Assembly (NCBI RefSeq): GCF_009792795.1
Contig: NZ_VKHQ01000004.1
Coordinates: forward strand, 430,659 to 494,658
From: Cognatiluteimonas profundi
Lineage (GTDB): Bacteria; Pseudomonadota; Gammaproteobacteria; Xanthomonadales; Xanthomonadaceae
DNA length: 64,000 nucleotides
Direction: 5' to 3'
In this document: in pieces, positions 46,399 to 57,295 of the stretch
How positions within the stretch are numbered: the stretch's first letter is position 1
How the letters are laid out: the number at the start of each line of letters is the position of its first letter
Notes under the pieces: generated by a model
Told to the model about the DNA's origin: nothing
The model's input: only the letters and a program-made list of their open reading frames with translations
Databases searched by the model: none
Program-made: the position numbers and the translations under genes

Positions 46399-48081
46399 TC
46401 ACCCGATCGCGTGCGCCTGGCCAGCCGCCACCAGTGACCGCGCCACCGCCTCGGCCATGCGGATGCCGTCCACGCCCGCCGAGAAGATGCCGCCGGCATA
46501 GCCCGCGCCTTCCCCGGCCGGGTACAGGCCGCGCGTATTGAGGCTCTGTCCGTCCTCCCCGCGGGTGATGCGCAGCGGCGACGAGGTGCGCGTCTCCACG
46601 CCGGTGAGCAGGGCGTCGTGCATGCCGAAGCCGCGGATCTGCCGGTCGAAGGCCGGCAAGGCCTCGCGGATGGCATCGATCGCGTAGCGCGGCAATGACG
46701 CATCGAGATTGCTTGGCCGCACCGCAGGCGTGTACGAAGGCTGCACCGCACCGAACTGCACGGACGCGCGGTTGGCGAGGAAGTCGCCGACCAGTTGCCC
46801 CGGCGCGGTGTAATCACCGCCGCCCAGCTCGAACGCCAGCGATTCCCAATGCCGCTGCAGGCCGATGCCGGCGAGCGGGCCATCGCCGTATCCGGCGTAA
46901 TCCTCCGGCGTGATGCCGCAGACGATCGCCGCGTTCGCATTGCGCTCGTTGCGCGAGTACTGGCTCATGCCGTTGGTGACCACGCGCCCGGGCTCGCTCG
47001 CCGCCGCGACCACGGTGCCGCCGGGACACATGCAGAAGCTGTACACCGAGCGCCCGTTGCGGCAGTGATGCACCAGCTTGTAATCGGCCGCGCCCAGCAG
47101 CGGATGCCCGGCCTGTGGACCGAAGCGCGCCTGGTCGATCAGCGACTGCGGATGCTCGATGCGGAAGCCGATCGAGAACGGCTTCGCCTCCATGAACACC
47201 GCGCGATCGTGCAGCATCGTGAAGGTGTCGCGCGCGCTGTGTCCCAGTGCCAGCACCACATGGTCGGCGCGCAGCTGCGCGCCATCGGCCAGCACCACCC
47301 CGCGCACATGCCGCGTGCCGGCGGTGTCGCTCTCGACCAGCAGGTCGTCGACGCGCTGGCTGAAACGGATCTCGCCGCCCAGCGACTCGATCGTCGCGCG
47401 CATGTGCTCGACCATCGACACCAGCCGGAAGGTGCCGATGTGCGGCTTGCTGACGTACAGGATCTCCGCCGGCGCGCCGGCCGCGACGAATTCCGCCAGC
47501 ACCTTGCGCCCGTGGTGGTGTTTGTCGCTGATCTGGCTGTAGAGCTTGCCGTCGGAAAAGGTGCCGGCGCCGCCCTCGCCGAACTGCACGTTCGATTCCG
47601 GGTTTAGGATTTTTTTCCGCCACAGGCCCCAGGTGTCCTTCGTGCGCTCGCGCACTTCCTTGCCGCGCTCCAGCACGAGCGGCCGGAAGCCCATCTGCGC
47701 CAGCACCAGCGCCGCGAACAAACCGCAGGGTCCCATCCCGATCACGATCGGGCGCAATGGCAGATGCTCCGGCGCACGCGCCACGAACCGGTAGGTCGTG
47801 TCCGGCGTCTTCATGACCTTGCCGCCATCGGCATCCCGCGCGAACTGCGCCACCTCCGCATCGAGTTGCAGGCGCCACAGGATGTCCGCCTCGCGCGGCG
47901 TGTCCACGTCCACCGAATAGATCCAGCTGATCGCGCCGCGCTTGCGTGCGTCATGGCTGCGCCGGGCGATGCTGTAGCCGGCCAGCTCGTCGGCATGGAT
48001 CCCCAGCCGCGCGACGATCGCCGCGGGCAGCGCGGCGGCGTCGTGGTCGAGGGGAAGCTTGATGTCGGTGAGTCGGAGCAT
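46399..48081 (-). CDS. COG2509-type FAD-dependent oxidoreductase
   Basis: This is a flavoprotein of 560 residues starting MLRLTDIKLPLDHDAAAL; a GTG two codons upstream is possible. The N-terminal 90 residues form the family's ferredoxin-like domain (RRSHDARKRGAISWIYSVDV). The FAD GxGxxG motif IGMGPCGLFAALVLAQMG lies near residue 115, then the cofactor-linked ERGKEV, NVQFGEGGAGTFSDGKL, ADHVVLALGHSARDTF and a C-terminal LYPAGEGAGYAGGIFSA. The substrate is unknown; COG2509 proteins are sometimes linked to redox or nucleic acid maintenance. It is in the same direction as the NYN and DUF938 genes (59-base gap). Confidence 0.88.
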   Translation of the reverse strand: MLRLTDIKLPLDHDAAALPAAIVARLGIHADELAGYSIARRSHDARKRGAISWIYSVDVDTPREADILWRLQLDAEVAQFARDADGGKVMKTPDTTYRFVARAPEHLPLRPIVIGMGPCGLFAALVLAQMGFRPLVLERGKEVRERTKDTWGLWRKKILNPESNVQFGEGGAGTFSDGKLYSQISDKHHHGRKVLAEFVAAGAPAEILYVSKPHIGTFRLVSMVEHMRATIESLGGEIRFSQRVDDLLVESDTAGTRHVRGVVLADGAQLRADHVVLALGHSARDTFTMLHDRAVFMEAKPFSIGFRIEHPQSLIDQARFGPQAGHPLLGAADYKLVHHCRNGRSVYSFCMCPGGTVVAAASEPGRVVTNGMSQYSRNERNANAAIVCGITPEDYAGYGDGPLAGIGLQRHWESLAFELGGGDYTAPGQLVGDFLANRASVQFGAVQPSYTPAVRPSNLDASLPRYAIDAIREALPAFDRQIRGFGMHDALLTGVETRTSSPLRITRGEDGQSLNTRGLYPAGEGAGYAGGIFSAGVDGIRMAEAVARSLVAAGQAHAIG

Positions 48082-48109
48082 GGCCACGTCGCGGCTGGGG
48101 CGGTCGATT

Positions 48110-49645
48110 CTACCGACCGCCCACCGCCCCCATGGGGCCGCGCATGCTGCCCGTCTGGATGAAACGCTCGTGCCAGCTGAGCGCTTCGGTCAGCAGGTGC
48201 GGCGTGTGCTTGCCATAGCTCGCCCGGCAGGCGCGATCGAAGTAGTCCTGCAGCAGCGGCCTGTAGTCGGGATGCGCGCAGTGGGCGATGACCTGCCGGG
48301 CGCGCTGCTTGGGTGAGAGCCCGCGCAGGTCGGCCAGGCCCTGCTCGGTGACCAGGACCATGACGTCGTGCTCGGTGTGGTCGACGTGGCTGGCCATCGG
48401 CACCAGCGACGACACGGCGCCGCCCTTGGCCGTGCTGGGCGCCATGAAGACCGACAGATAGGCGTTGCGCGCGAAGTCACCGCTGCCGCCGATGCCGTTC
48501 ATGATGCGGCTGCCCGCGATGTGGCTGGAGTTGACGTTGCCGTAGAGGTCGGCCTCGATCATGCCGTTCATGGCGATGCAGCCCAGGCGGCGGATCAGTT
48601 CGGGATGGTTGGAAATCTCCTGCGGTCGCAGCACGATGCGCTCGCGGTAGAAGTCGACGTTGGCGTTGAATTCGGCGAGCGCCGCTTCGCTGAGCGAGAA
48701 CGATGTCGCCGACGCGCTGCGCAGCACGCCCTGTTTGAGCAGCGCGAGCATGCCGTCCTGGATGACCTCGGTGAAGGCGCTCAGCCCGCGGTAACCGCTG
48801 TCGGCCAGCCCCGCGAGCACGGCATTGGCGATGTTGCCGACGCCCGACTGCAGCGGCAGCAGTTGCGCGGTGAGGCGGCCGCGCTGGACCTCGTGCGCGA
48901 GGAACTCGAGCAGGTGGCCGGCGATCCGGCGCGAAGTGTCGTCGGGAGGATTGAAGACGGTGTGGCGGTCCGGCGCATGGGTCTCGACCACGGCGACGAC
49001 CTTGGCGGGATCGCAGCGCAGGGTCGGCTCGCCGATACGGTCGTCCGGCCGCAGCAGCGGGATCGGCACGCGGTGCGGCGGCAGCGCGGTGCCGTAGTAG
49101 ATGTCGTGCATGCCCTGCAGCGCCGCCGGCTGCCAGTGGTTGACTTCGAGGATGACCTTGCTCGCGCGGTCCAGCCAGGTCTTGTTGTTGCCGACCGACG
49201 ACGCCGGCACCAGGCTGCCGTCCTCCAGGATGGCCGTCACTTCCACCAGCGCGATCTCGACGTCGCCAAAGAATCCGAACCAGGTGTCCTGCGCGACCTG
49301 GCTGATGTGCAGGTCGATGTACTCCAGCTCGCCGGCGTTGATGCAGTCGCGCACGGTCGGATCGGACTGGTAGGGCAGCCGCAGTTGCATGCCGCGTGCG
49401 CGTGCGAGCACGCCATCAAGTTCCGGTGCGGTCGACGCGCCGGTGAGCACCTGCACCTGGAAGGCCTCGCCGGCGGCGTGCGCGCGCTCGATGCGCGCGG
49501 CCAGCGCCCGTGGCACGGCCTTGGGGTAGCCGGAACCGGTGAAGCCGCTCATGGCGATCGTGTCGCCGGGCCGGATCAGCGCCGCCGCGGCGTCGGCCGA
49601 CATCAGGCGCTCGCGCAGGCTGGCGTTGTGGATGCGGTCGGACAT
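48110..49645 (-). CDS. Succinyl-CoA:acetate CoA-transferase / acetyl-CoA hydrolase family
   Basis: The enzyme moves CoA between acetyl-CoA and succinate, or hydrolyses acetyl-CoA. It has 511 residues, starting MSDRIHNASLRERLMSADAA at 49645, with GAGG shortly upstream. Family signatures are GDTIAMSGFTGSGYPKAVP, VGNNKTWLDRASKVILEVNHWQ, the CoA-site LPLQSGVGNIANAV, the catalytic Glu in SAFTEVIQDGMLAL and GSGDFARNAYLS. Its length and sequence fit succinate CoA-transferases such as AarC/Cat1 more than short hydrolases. It could allow TCA cycling without succinyl-CoA synthetase or assist acetate use. The FAD oxidoreductase gene lies 28 bases downstream. Confidence 0.9.
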   Translation of the reverse strand: MSDRIHNASLRERLMSADAAAALIRPGDTIAMSGFTGSGYPKAVPRALAARIERAHAAGEAFQVQVLTGASTAPELDGVLARARGMQLRLPYQSDPTVRDCINAGELEYIDLHISQVAQDTWFGFFGDVEIALVEVTAILEDGSLVPASSVGNNKTWLDRASKVILEVNHWQPAALQGMHDIYYGTALPPHRVPIPLLRPDDRIGEPTLRCDPAKVVAVVETHAPDRHTVFNPPDDTSRRIAGHLLEFLAHEVQRGRLTAQLLPLQSGVGNIANAVLAGLADSGYRGLSAFTEVIQDGMLALLKQGVLRSASATSFSLSEAALAEFNANVDFYRERIVLRPQEISNHPELIRRLGCIAMNGMIEADLYGNVNSSHIAGSRIMNGIGGSGDFARNAYLSVFMAPSTAKGGAVSSLVPMASHVDHTEHDVMVLVTEQGLADLRGLSPKQRARQVIAHCAHPDYRPLLQDYFDRACRASYGKHTPHLLTEALSWHERFIQTGSMRGPMGAVGGR

Positions 49646-49749
49646 GTGGCCTCGTTGGTGCCGGGACGTCGTCAGTCTAGGCCGGCCGGCGGGCGCCACT
49701 GCCGTGTGGCACGACGCCCGCGCGACACATCCGGCGGCATGCTGTCGCC

Positions 49750-50265
49750 ATGTCGAAGGCCTCCACACCCCGGCTCAGCCCGCAGCACACGCTGGTCCTG
49801 CCGATCCCGCCGCGCGCGTGGCCACCGCCACCGCAGGCGGTGACACTCGACGGCCTGGTGTTCGTCCCGAAGCGCGAGCTGCACATCACGCTGATCGGAT
49901 CGGTGCTGGGGCGTGAATTGCGCGCGGCCGTTGCCGGACCGCTCGACGCCGCCATCGCCGCCGCGCTCGCTGCGCAGGATTGGCGCTTCGCGCGCAGCGG
50001 TCGACTGCTGCGCCTGCAGAAGTCGATCGACGACGATGGATCGACGCAGACGGTCGGATCGATCATCGAGCTGGTCGACCTGCCGGCGATGGCACCCTTC
50101 CACGCCGCGCTGTCGCGCCTGCTCGGCCGTCCGCTGCCGGTGCCGCCCGCGCACGTGACGCTGTACACGCAGGGCTCCGCGAAGGGCATCAGCGTGCCCG
50201 GTGCTGCGGACCTGCAGCGCTTGACCGTGCGCGCGGTCGCGGCGGCGGAGCTGCAGGCGTCGTAG
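49750..50265 (+). CDS. 2H-phosphoesterase-like protein
   Basis: The protein has 171 residues. Two HxT motifs, ELHITLIG near residue 41 and AHVTLYTQG near 138, are separated by about 97 residues; that is the hallmark of the 2H (LigT/CPDase) superfamily, which opens 2',3'-cyclic phosphates or acts on 2'-5' RNA ends. The rest contains a helix with ALAAQDWRFARSGRLLRLQKS and no other known domain. I do not know its substrate. It is divergent from the CoA-transferase gene and converges with the HlyD gene. Confidence 0.7.
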   Translation: MSKASTPRLSPQHTLVLPIPPRAWPPPPQAVTLDGLVFVPKRELHITLIGSVLGRELRAAVAGPLDAAIAAALAAQDWRFARSGRLLRLQKSIDDDGSTQTVGSIIELVDLPAMAPFHAALSRLLGRPLPVPPAHVTLYTQGSAKGISVPGAADLQRLTVRAVAAAELQAS

Positions 50266-50287
50266 GACGACATCACGCCGCGCCACG

Positions 50288-51493
50288 TCAGCGCAGCCGC
50301 ACGCGGTCGCCATCCGCAAGCGCGCGATCCGGGTGGACGATGACTGCATCGCCGGCGGAGAGTCCCTGGATCACCTGCGCGAAGCCGCCACCCTGCACGC
50401 CGACCGTCAACGGCGTCAGCACGGAGCGGCCGCCGACCATGCGGAACACGGCGTCGCCGCCGGCATGGCGGAACACCGCACTGGCCGGCACGCGCAGGGC
50501 GTCGTCGACCGCGCGCAGCTCGAAGCGCGCATTGACGCGATAGGCCTCGCCCAGCCGCGCCCAGTCCGCACGCGGGCTGGTGAGTACGACGATGACCCAG
50601 ACGCGTTGTTCCTCCACGCCCAGTGCCGACACCTTGGTGAAGCCGCCCGGTTCGATGCGCTGCACGCGTCCTGCCAGCGGTCGCGTCTCGCCCCAGCGCA
50701 GCAGCGTGACGGGCATGCCGGGTCGCAGGCGCACCGCATCGGTGGAGAGCACGTCCACTTCGACCTCCAGCCCCTGCGGGTCGCCAACCTCGAGCAGCGC
50801 CTCGCCCGGCTGCACCGGTTTCGCGCTCTCGTAGTGGCGACGCAACACGACGCCGTCCGCCGGCGCGGTCAATTCCAGCGCGGCGTCCTTGCCGTCGTCG
50901 CGACTGCCGACGCGCAGCACCGCCTGCGCGGCCTGCAGTTCGTGTTCGACGGTGGCGACCAGCGCATGCGCGCTGGCGGCCTCGCGTGCGGCACGCTGGC
51001 GCGCGGTCGCGGCGCGCTCGGCGGATTCGGCGGCGACGAGGCGATCGGCCGCGAGTGTCTTCAGCCGTGCGGATTCGGCAGCGGCCTGGCGGGAAGCGGC
51101 ATCGGCTGCGCGCGCATCCTCGCGTGCCGCGGTCAACCGGTCTTCGGCGGCATCGATGCGCGAGCGGGCTTCGGCGCGCGCGCGCGCATCGAGCGTGGGC
51201 GCGGCGCCGGGATCGAGCAGCACCAGCACCTGCCCCGCATGCACGCGATCGCCGGGCTGCAGCGCCAGCCGGCGCGCGGTGGCGGCGATCGGCGCGGTGA
51301 TGACGTAGCGGTCGCGCACGCGCGTTCGGCCCTCGGCATCGATGGTCTCCGCCACGCGGCCACGGTCGACGCGAGCGGTGTCGACCAGCTGCGACTTCGG
51401 CCACAGCACCAGCGCGGCCAGCGCGGCGACGACGACGATCACCAGCAGGTAGCGGATCACGCGTGTCCGGTTCAATGCGGTCATGGTCGTCAT
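50288..51493 (-). CDS. HlyD/MacA-family periplasmic adaptor of ABC exporter
   Basis: This membrane-fusion protein of about 401 residues links an inner-membrane ABC transporter to an outer-membrane channel. A cytoplasmic start ([16 protein letters not shown]) precedes one transmembrane helix (VIVVVAALAALVLW), then a biotinyl-lipoyl half-motif (APIAATARRLALQPGDRVHAGQVLVLLDP), a long Ala/Arg/Glu coiled coil (about 90-200), a second lipoyl half (LTAPADGVVLRR) and beta-barrel repeats. The ATG at 51493 overlaps the permease stop (TGATG); an ATG at 51484 has AAGGAG 11 bases upstream. It is the last gene of the exporter operon. Confidence 0.88.
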   Translation of the reverse strand: MTTMTALNRTRVIRYLLVIVVVAALAALVLWPKSQLVDTARVDRGRVAETIDAEGRTRVRDRYVITAPIAATARRLALQPGDRVHAGQVLVLLDPGAAPTLDARARAEARSRIDAAEDRLTAAREDARAADAASRQAAAESARLKTLAADRLVAAESAERAATARQRAAREAASAHALVATVEHELQAAQAVLRVGSRDDGKDAALELTAPADGVVLRRHYESAKPVQPGEALLEVGDPQGLEVEVDVLSTDAVRLRPGMPVTLLRWGETRPLAGRVQRIEPGGFTKVSALGVEEQRVWVIVVLTSPRADWARLGEAYRVNARFELRAVDDALRVPASAVFRHAGGDAVFRMVGGRSVLTPLTVGVQGGGFAQVIQGLSAGDAVIVHPDRALADGDRVRLR

Positions 51494-53846
51494 CACTCCT
51501 TGGTCTTGAGCACGGACACGAGGTCCAGCCGGTCCAGCCGCCGCTTCACCAGCAGCCCGGAGAGCAGCGTCGCGGCCAGTATCACCAGTCCGGCGAAGGC
51601 GAATCCCGATGGCGAGATGCTCAGCGGCACGCGGTAGATCTCCGAGCGGAAGCCGAGCACCAGCAGCGCGGTCATGCCGTAGCCCAGCGCAAAGCCGGGC
51701 AGCAGCGCGAGCAGGCTCAGGGTTGCGAGTTCGCCCAGCAGCAGGCCGCGGACTTCCGCGCGGGTGTAGCCGAGCACGCGCAGGCTGGCGAGCTCGCGCC
51801 CGCGTTCGGCCAGGGTGATGCGTGCGGCGTTGTAGACCACGCCGACCGCGATGCTGCCGGCCAGCAGGGTCGCGACCAGGGTGAAGGTGACGATGCCCTT
51901 GGCCATGGTGTCGCGGAAGCTGCGCACCATCGCCGCGCGATCGGTGACCGCGATGATGCGCGGGCGTCCGCGCAGCGCCTGGATGACCTCGGCGCGCGCA
52001 TCGGGCGCCACCGACAGCCACGCGCCGGTCACCGCGCCGTCTTCATGCAGCAGGCGGTTGACGACATCGCGGCGCGCATAGGCACCGACGCCCATGTATT
52101 CGCGCACGGTGCCGGCGACGGGGACGTCGATGCGGCGGCGTGCGCCTTCGAGGAATTCGACGTCGAGCCTGTCGCCCGCGCGGACGTGGAGCATGTCGGC
52201 GAGGTAATCGGTCAGCAGCAGGCCGTCCGCCGGCAGCGCCGCCGGCTGCAGGCGCGCATCGAGCACGCGCTTGAGGTCGCCGCCGGGCGTCAGTCCCTGC
52301 AACGCGGTGCGGTATTCGCGGTGGCCGTGGCGGAGCAGCACGCCGGCGACGCGGTAGGGCTCGACCGCGCGCACGCCGGGCAGAGCCGCCAGCTCGTCGA
52401 TCGCGCGCGCCGACGTGGGCTCGGCGAAGGTCACCGCGAGGTCGTCGCGCTGGGCGAAGCCGAACTGCACGTCGATCATCCGTTCGATGGCGCCGGCCTG
52501 CGAGCGCGACATCACCAGGATGCCGCAGGCCAGGCCGATCCCGATCACCGACATGACCGAGCGCAGCGGGCGGCGCTCCAGGTTGCGCAGCACCATGCGC
52601 GCGGCGGGATCGAGCAGTCCGCCCAGTCCGAGCCGCTCGAGCAGGGTGCGCCGGTACACCGCGGGGGACTCCGGCCGCATCGCTTCGGCCGGCTGCAGCG
52701 CGAAGGCGCGACGCAATCCGGTGACGGTGCCGAGCGCGGCGGCGGCCAGTGCGAACGCGAACGCCAGCGCCACCACCGACGGCGGGACCGACCAGACCAG
52801 GAAGGGAAACCGGTAGAAGTCCATGTACAGGTCGGCCACGCGCCGTCCCATCCACGCACCCAGGGCGAGCCCCGGCAGCACGCCGACGCCGACCATCATC
52901 AGCACCAGCTGCGCGTAGTGCACGCCGACTTCCCAGCGGCTGTAGCCGAAGGCCTTGAGCACCGCGATCTGCTCGCGCTGGGTGCTCACCAGCCGGCCGA
53001 CGACCACGTTGAGCAGGAAGGCCGACACGCCGAGGTAGATCGCGGTGAACAGCCGCGTCATCACCTGCAGCTGCTTGAGTTCCTCGTCCAGGAAGCGGTG
53101 CGACTGCTGCAGTTCGCGTCCGTACGCGCCGACACCGCCGTAGGGCGCGAGCAGCGTGTCGAGCGCGTCGATGACGTCATCCTGGCGTGCGTTGGGCTGC
53201 AGCGTGAGCACCAGGTCGTTGAAGGCACCGTCGAGGTCGAAGGCGCGCGACAGCGGTGCGCGCGCCATCCACAGCACGCCGAAGCGTTCGAAATCCGGGA
53301 ACACGTCGCCTGGTCGGATCTGGTAGACGAACTCCGGCGACAAGCCAATCCCACTGATGCGCAGCGATTGCCGGCGTCCATTGAGGATGGCCGTGATCGT
53401 ATCCCCGGGCACCAGCGCGTGCGCCTGCGCGAACGGCTCGCCGACCACGACCTCGTCGTCGGCCACCGGCAGCCGCCCCTGGCGCAGGTACAGGCGATTG
53501 AGGCCGGCATCGCCAGCGTCGGGCAGCGACATGATCTCGCCGGTCATCGGTTCGCCGTAGCCGTCCAGCTCGAGGTTGACCATGCCGACGATGCGCGCCT
53601 GCGCATCGCGCACGCCGGGCAGCGCCCGCACGGCATCGAGCAGCGGCAGGGGTGCGCGCTTGGCCTGCGCGAACACATCGGCGAAGCGGTAGTCGGCATA
53701 GAACAGCGCGCGCGTCTGCGACAGCGCGTTGTAGTTGCTCAGCGCCATGACCAGCATGCCGATGCCGCCGGCCATCACCATCGCGATCGCGATCGCCTGC
53801 CCGCGCAGCTGGCGGAACTCGCGCAGCAACTTGTGGTGCAGCGCGC

Positions 53847-53850
<4 letters not shown>
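51493..53850 (-). CDS. ABC transporter permease with duplicated FtsX domain
   Basis: This 785-residue permease contains two FtsX/ABC3 domains, each with a large extracytoplasmic loop. An N-terminal helix ([19 protein letters not shown]), a block of helices at about 265-415 ([15 protein letters not shown]...), a fourth-helix set after the second loop and a final three-helix block ([20 protein letters not shown] ... [16 protein letters not shown]) give about 8-10 transmembrane helices. This layout resembles exporters of the lipoprotein- or peptide-handling YknZ/MacB branch rather than small drug pumps. The GTG at 53850 overlaps the ATPase stop (GTGA). Confidence 0.88.
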
Positions 53851-54581
<731 letters not shown>

Positions 54582-54681
54582 GGCGCGACTGTAGACGCTG
54601 CCCGTGAGCACCGGCTTGATCCGCATCAGCTTCCCGGCCCGGGCGGGCCGCGCCGCCGGACGCCGGGTCGCAGGGCCTGCG

Positions 54682-57156
54682 ATGTCGAACCGGCCCACTG
54701 CGCGCTCACGCATGGGGAAGTCCGGATACGCACTGGCGCGGCGCGGGCACGACGAGGACCGGGCCCTGTCCGTACACGAGGACGGTCCCCGGCGCGGCAA
54801 TGGGGCATCGCTCACGCGGGCATTGGCGCGTCGCTACGGCGACCGCATCACCGGCAGCTTCACCATCCCCGGTCGCGAGGGCGACTACGCGCCGATCCCG
54901 GACGACGTCCCACCCGCGTTGCGGCGCGCACTGGCGGCGCGCGGCATCGACCGGCTGTACCGACACCAGGCCGAAGCCTGGGCTGCGGCGCAGCGCGGCG
55001 AGCACGTCGCCATCGTCACCCCGACCGCCTCGGGCAAGTCGCTGTGCTACACGCTGCCGGTGTTGGCCGCGGCGATGACCGGACGGGCGAAGGCGCTGTA
55101 CCTGTTTCCGACCAAGGCACTGGCGCAGGACCAGGTCGCCGAACTGCTGGAGCTCAATCGCGCCGGCGAGCTCGGGGTGAAGGCGTTCACCTTCGATGGC
55201 GACACGCCCGGCGATGCACGCCAGGCGATCCGCCTGCACGGCGACATCGTCGTCTCCAATCCCGACATGCTGCACCAGGCGATCCTGCCGCACCACACCA
55301 AGTGGGCGCAGTTCTTCGAGAACCTGCGCTATGTCGTCATCGACGAGATCCACAGCTACCGCGGCGTGTTCGGCAGCCATGTCACCAACGTGCTGCGCCG
55401 GCTCAAGCGGATCTGCGCGTTCTACGGCGTGCGCCCGCAGTTCATCCTGTGCTCGGCGACGATCGGCAATCCGCGCGAACACGCGCAGGCGCTGATCGAG
55501 GATCGCGTGCACGCCATCACCGAGTCCGGCGCGCCAACCGGCGACAAGCACGTGCTGCTGTGGAACCCGCCGGTGGTCAATGCCGACCTCGGCCTGCGCG
55601 CGTCGGCGCGCTCGCAGAGCAACCGCATCGCGCGCATCGCGATCAAGTCGGGCCTCAAGACACTGGTGTTCGCGCAGACGCGGCTGATGGTCGAGGTGCT
55701 GACCAAATACCTGAAGGACGTGTTCGACCACGATCCGCGCAAGCCGCCGCGCATCCGCGCCTATCGCGGTGGTTACCTGCCCACCGAGCGGCGCGCCGCC
55801 GAGCGCGACATGCGCGACGGCCGCATCGACGGGATCATCAGCACCTCCGCGCTGGAGCTCGGCGTCGACATCGGCAGCCTCGACGTCGTCGTGCTCAACG
55901 GCTATCCGGGCACGGTCGCGGCGACATGGCAGCGCTTCGGTCGCGCCGGCCGCCGGCAGCAGCCGTCGCTGGGCGTGCTGGTCGCCAATTCGCAACCACT
56001 CGACCAGTACGTGGTGCGGCATCCGGATTTCTTCGCCGACGCGCCGCCCGAGCACGCGCGCACCGCGCCGGACCAGCCGCTGATCCTGTTCGACCACATC
56101 CGCTGCGCGGCCTTCGAGCTGCCGTTCAGCATGCACGAGCTGTTCGGCCCGATCGAGCCCGAGGTGTACCTGGCAGCGCTCGCCGAGACCGAGGTCGTGC
56201 ACCGCGAAGGCGAGCGCTGGGAATGGATCGCCGACAGCTATCCGGCCAACGCGGTATCGCTGCGCTCGGTCGCCGACGGCAACTTCGTCGTGGTCGACCG
56301 CAGCAACGGCAAGCAGGTGATCATCGCCGAGGTGGACTATTCCGCCGCCGCGCTGACGCTGTACGAAGGCGCGATCCACATGGTGCAGTCCACGCCCTAC
56401 CAGGTCGAGCATCTCGACTGGGACGGACGCAAGGCCTACGTCACGCGCACGCACGTCGACTACTACACCGACTCGATCGACTACACGAAGCTCAAGGTGC
56501 TCGAGCGCTTCGATGGCTGCGCGGCCGGGCACGGCGATGCCAACCACGGCGAAGTGCACGTCGTGCGCCGCGTCGCCGGCTATAAAAAGATCCGCTACTA
56601 CACCCACGAGAACATCGGCTACGGCCCGGTCAATCTGCCCGACCAGGAACTGCACACCACCGCAGTGTGGTGGCAGTTGCCGCAGGCGGTGCTGCTGGCG
56701 TGGTTCGGCAATCGCCAGGATGCGCTCGACGGTTTCCTCGGTGCCGGCTACGCATTGCACATCGTCGCCACCGTCGCGGTGATGGCCGACCCGCGCGACC
56801 TGCAGAAGGCGATCGGCAACGGCGACGGCGCGTGGTTCGCGGCCAGCGACCAGGGCGGTCGCGGCTCGCTGAAAGGCGTCGAAGGCAAGGAGATCGCGTT
56901 GGCCGAGGTGCAGCAGTTCGTGCCGACGGTCTATCTGTACGACAACTTCCCCGGTGGCGTCGGCCTGAGCGAGCCGTTGTGGGCGCGCCAGGCGGAGCTG
57001 CTGCAGCGCGCGCTCGAACTGGTGCAGCGTTGCGATTGCACGTCCGGTTGCCCCGCCTGTGTCGGCCCGGTGCTGGCGGTCGATGAAGGCAAGGCGGAGG
57101 CGTCTCCGAAGGTGCTGGCGTTGCGGGTGCTGGGGCTGTTCCAGGAGGTCGCGTGA
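54682..57156 (+). CDS. mrfA: MrfA/YprA-type DEAD/DEAH helicase with DUF1998 zinc-binding C-terminus
   Basis: This SF2 DNA helicase (824 residues) belongs to the YprA/Hrq1-like group. In B. subtilis MrfA works with the exonuclease MrfB in repair of mitomycin C lesions. Walker A is TPTASGKS (Lys119), Walker B is VIDEIHSY (about 219-226), motif III is CSATIGNP, and the RecA2 motifs [10 protein letters not shown] and GRAGR lie near 400. The DUF1998-like C-terminus ends in a cysteine cluster [10 protein letters not shown] near residue 785-793. I start at the ATG at 54682 because AGGG lies 6 bases upstream; a GTG at 54604 and an ATG at 54712 are alternatives. The mrfB-like gene follows after a REP-like hairpin. 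Confidence 0.9.
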   Translation: MSNRPTARSRMGKSGYALARRGHDEDRALSVHEDGPRRGNGASLTRALARRYGDRITGSFTIPGREGDYAPIPDDVPPALRRALAARGIDRLYRHQAEAWAAAQRGEHVAIVTPTASGKSLCYTLPVLAAAMTGRAKALYLFPTKALAQDQVAELLELNRAGELGVKAFTFDGDTPGDARQAIRLHGDIVVSNPDMLHQAILPHHTKWAQFFENLRYVVIDEIHSYRGVFGSHVTNVLRRLKRICAFYGVRPQFILCSATIGNPREHAQALIEDRVHAITESGAPTGDKHVLLWNPPVVNADLGLRASARSQSNRIARIAIKSGLKTLVFAQTRLMVEVLTKYLKDVFDHDPRKPPRIRAYRGGYLPTERRAAERDMRDGRIDGIISTSALELGVDIGSLDVVVLNGYPGTVAATWQRFGRAGRRQQPSLGVLVANSQPLDQYVVRHPDFFADAPPEHARTAPDQPLILFDHIRCAAFELPFSMHELFGPIEPEVYLAALAETEVVHREGERWEWIADSYPANAVSLRSVADGNFVVVDRSNGKQVIIAEVDYSAAALTLYEGAIHMVQSTPYQVEHLDWDGRKAYVTRTHVDYYTDSIDYTKLKVLERFDGCAAGHGDANHGEVHVVRRVAGYKKIRYYTHENIGYGPVNLPDQELHTTAVWWQLPQAVLLAWFGNRQDALDGFLGAGYALHIVATVAVMADPRDLQKAIGNGDGAWFAASDQGGRGSLKGVEGKEIALAEVQQFVPTVYLYDNFPGGVGLSEPLWARQAELLQRALELVQRCDCTSGCPACVGPVLAVDEGKAEASPKVLALRVLGLFQEVA

Positions 57157-57168
57157 GCCGCGACGCAC

Positions 57169-57250
57169 CCTGTGGGAGCGGCTTCAGCCGCGAGCTTTTC
57201 AGTTGCAGAGAATTTCCTCGCGCATTCGCGGCTGAAGCCGCTCCCACAGG
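57169..57250. repeat. 25-bp perfect inverted repeat (REP/BIME-like) between mrfA and mrfB
   Basis: Arms at 57169-57193 (CCTGTGGGAGCGGCTTCAGC...) and 57226-57250 are perfect reverse complements around a 32-base spacer. The GTGGGAGCGGCTTCAGCCGC core matches REP units I know from Pseudomonas and Xanthomonadaceae intergenic regions. Placed inside a likely two-gene transcript (139 bases between genes), the RNA hairpin could protect the upstream mRNA end or reduce expression of the downstream gene. No T-run follows, so it is not a classical terminator. Confidence 0.8.
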
Positions 57251-57295
57251 CGCCACTGGGGCGCCGGTCGCGGCCGGTCGTTCGCGAATGGATGC

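Noticed and set aside
54604..54681. N-terminal extension of the helicase from GTG 54604
   Set aside because: It is Arg/Ala-rich without similarity to the family and lacks a better ribosome site than the ATG at 54682.
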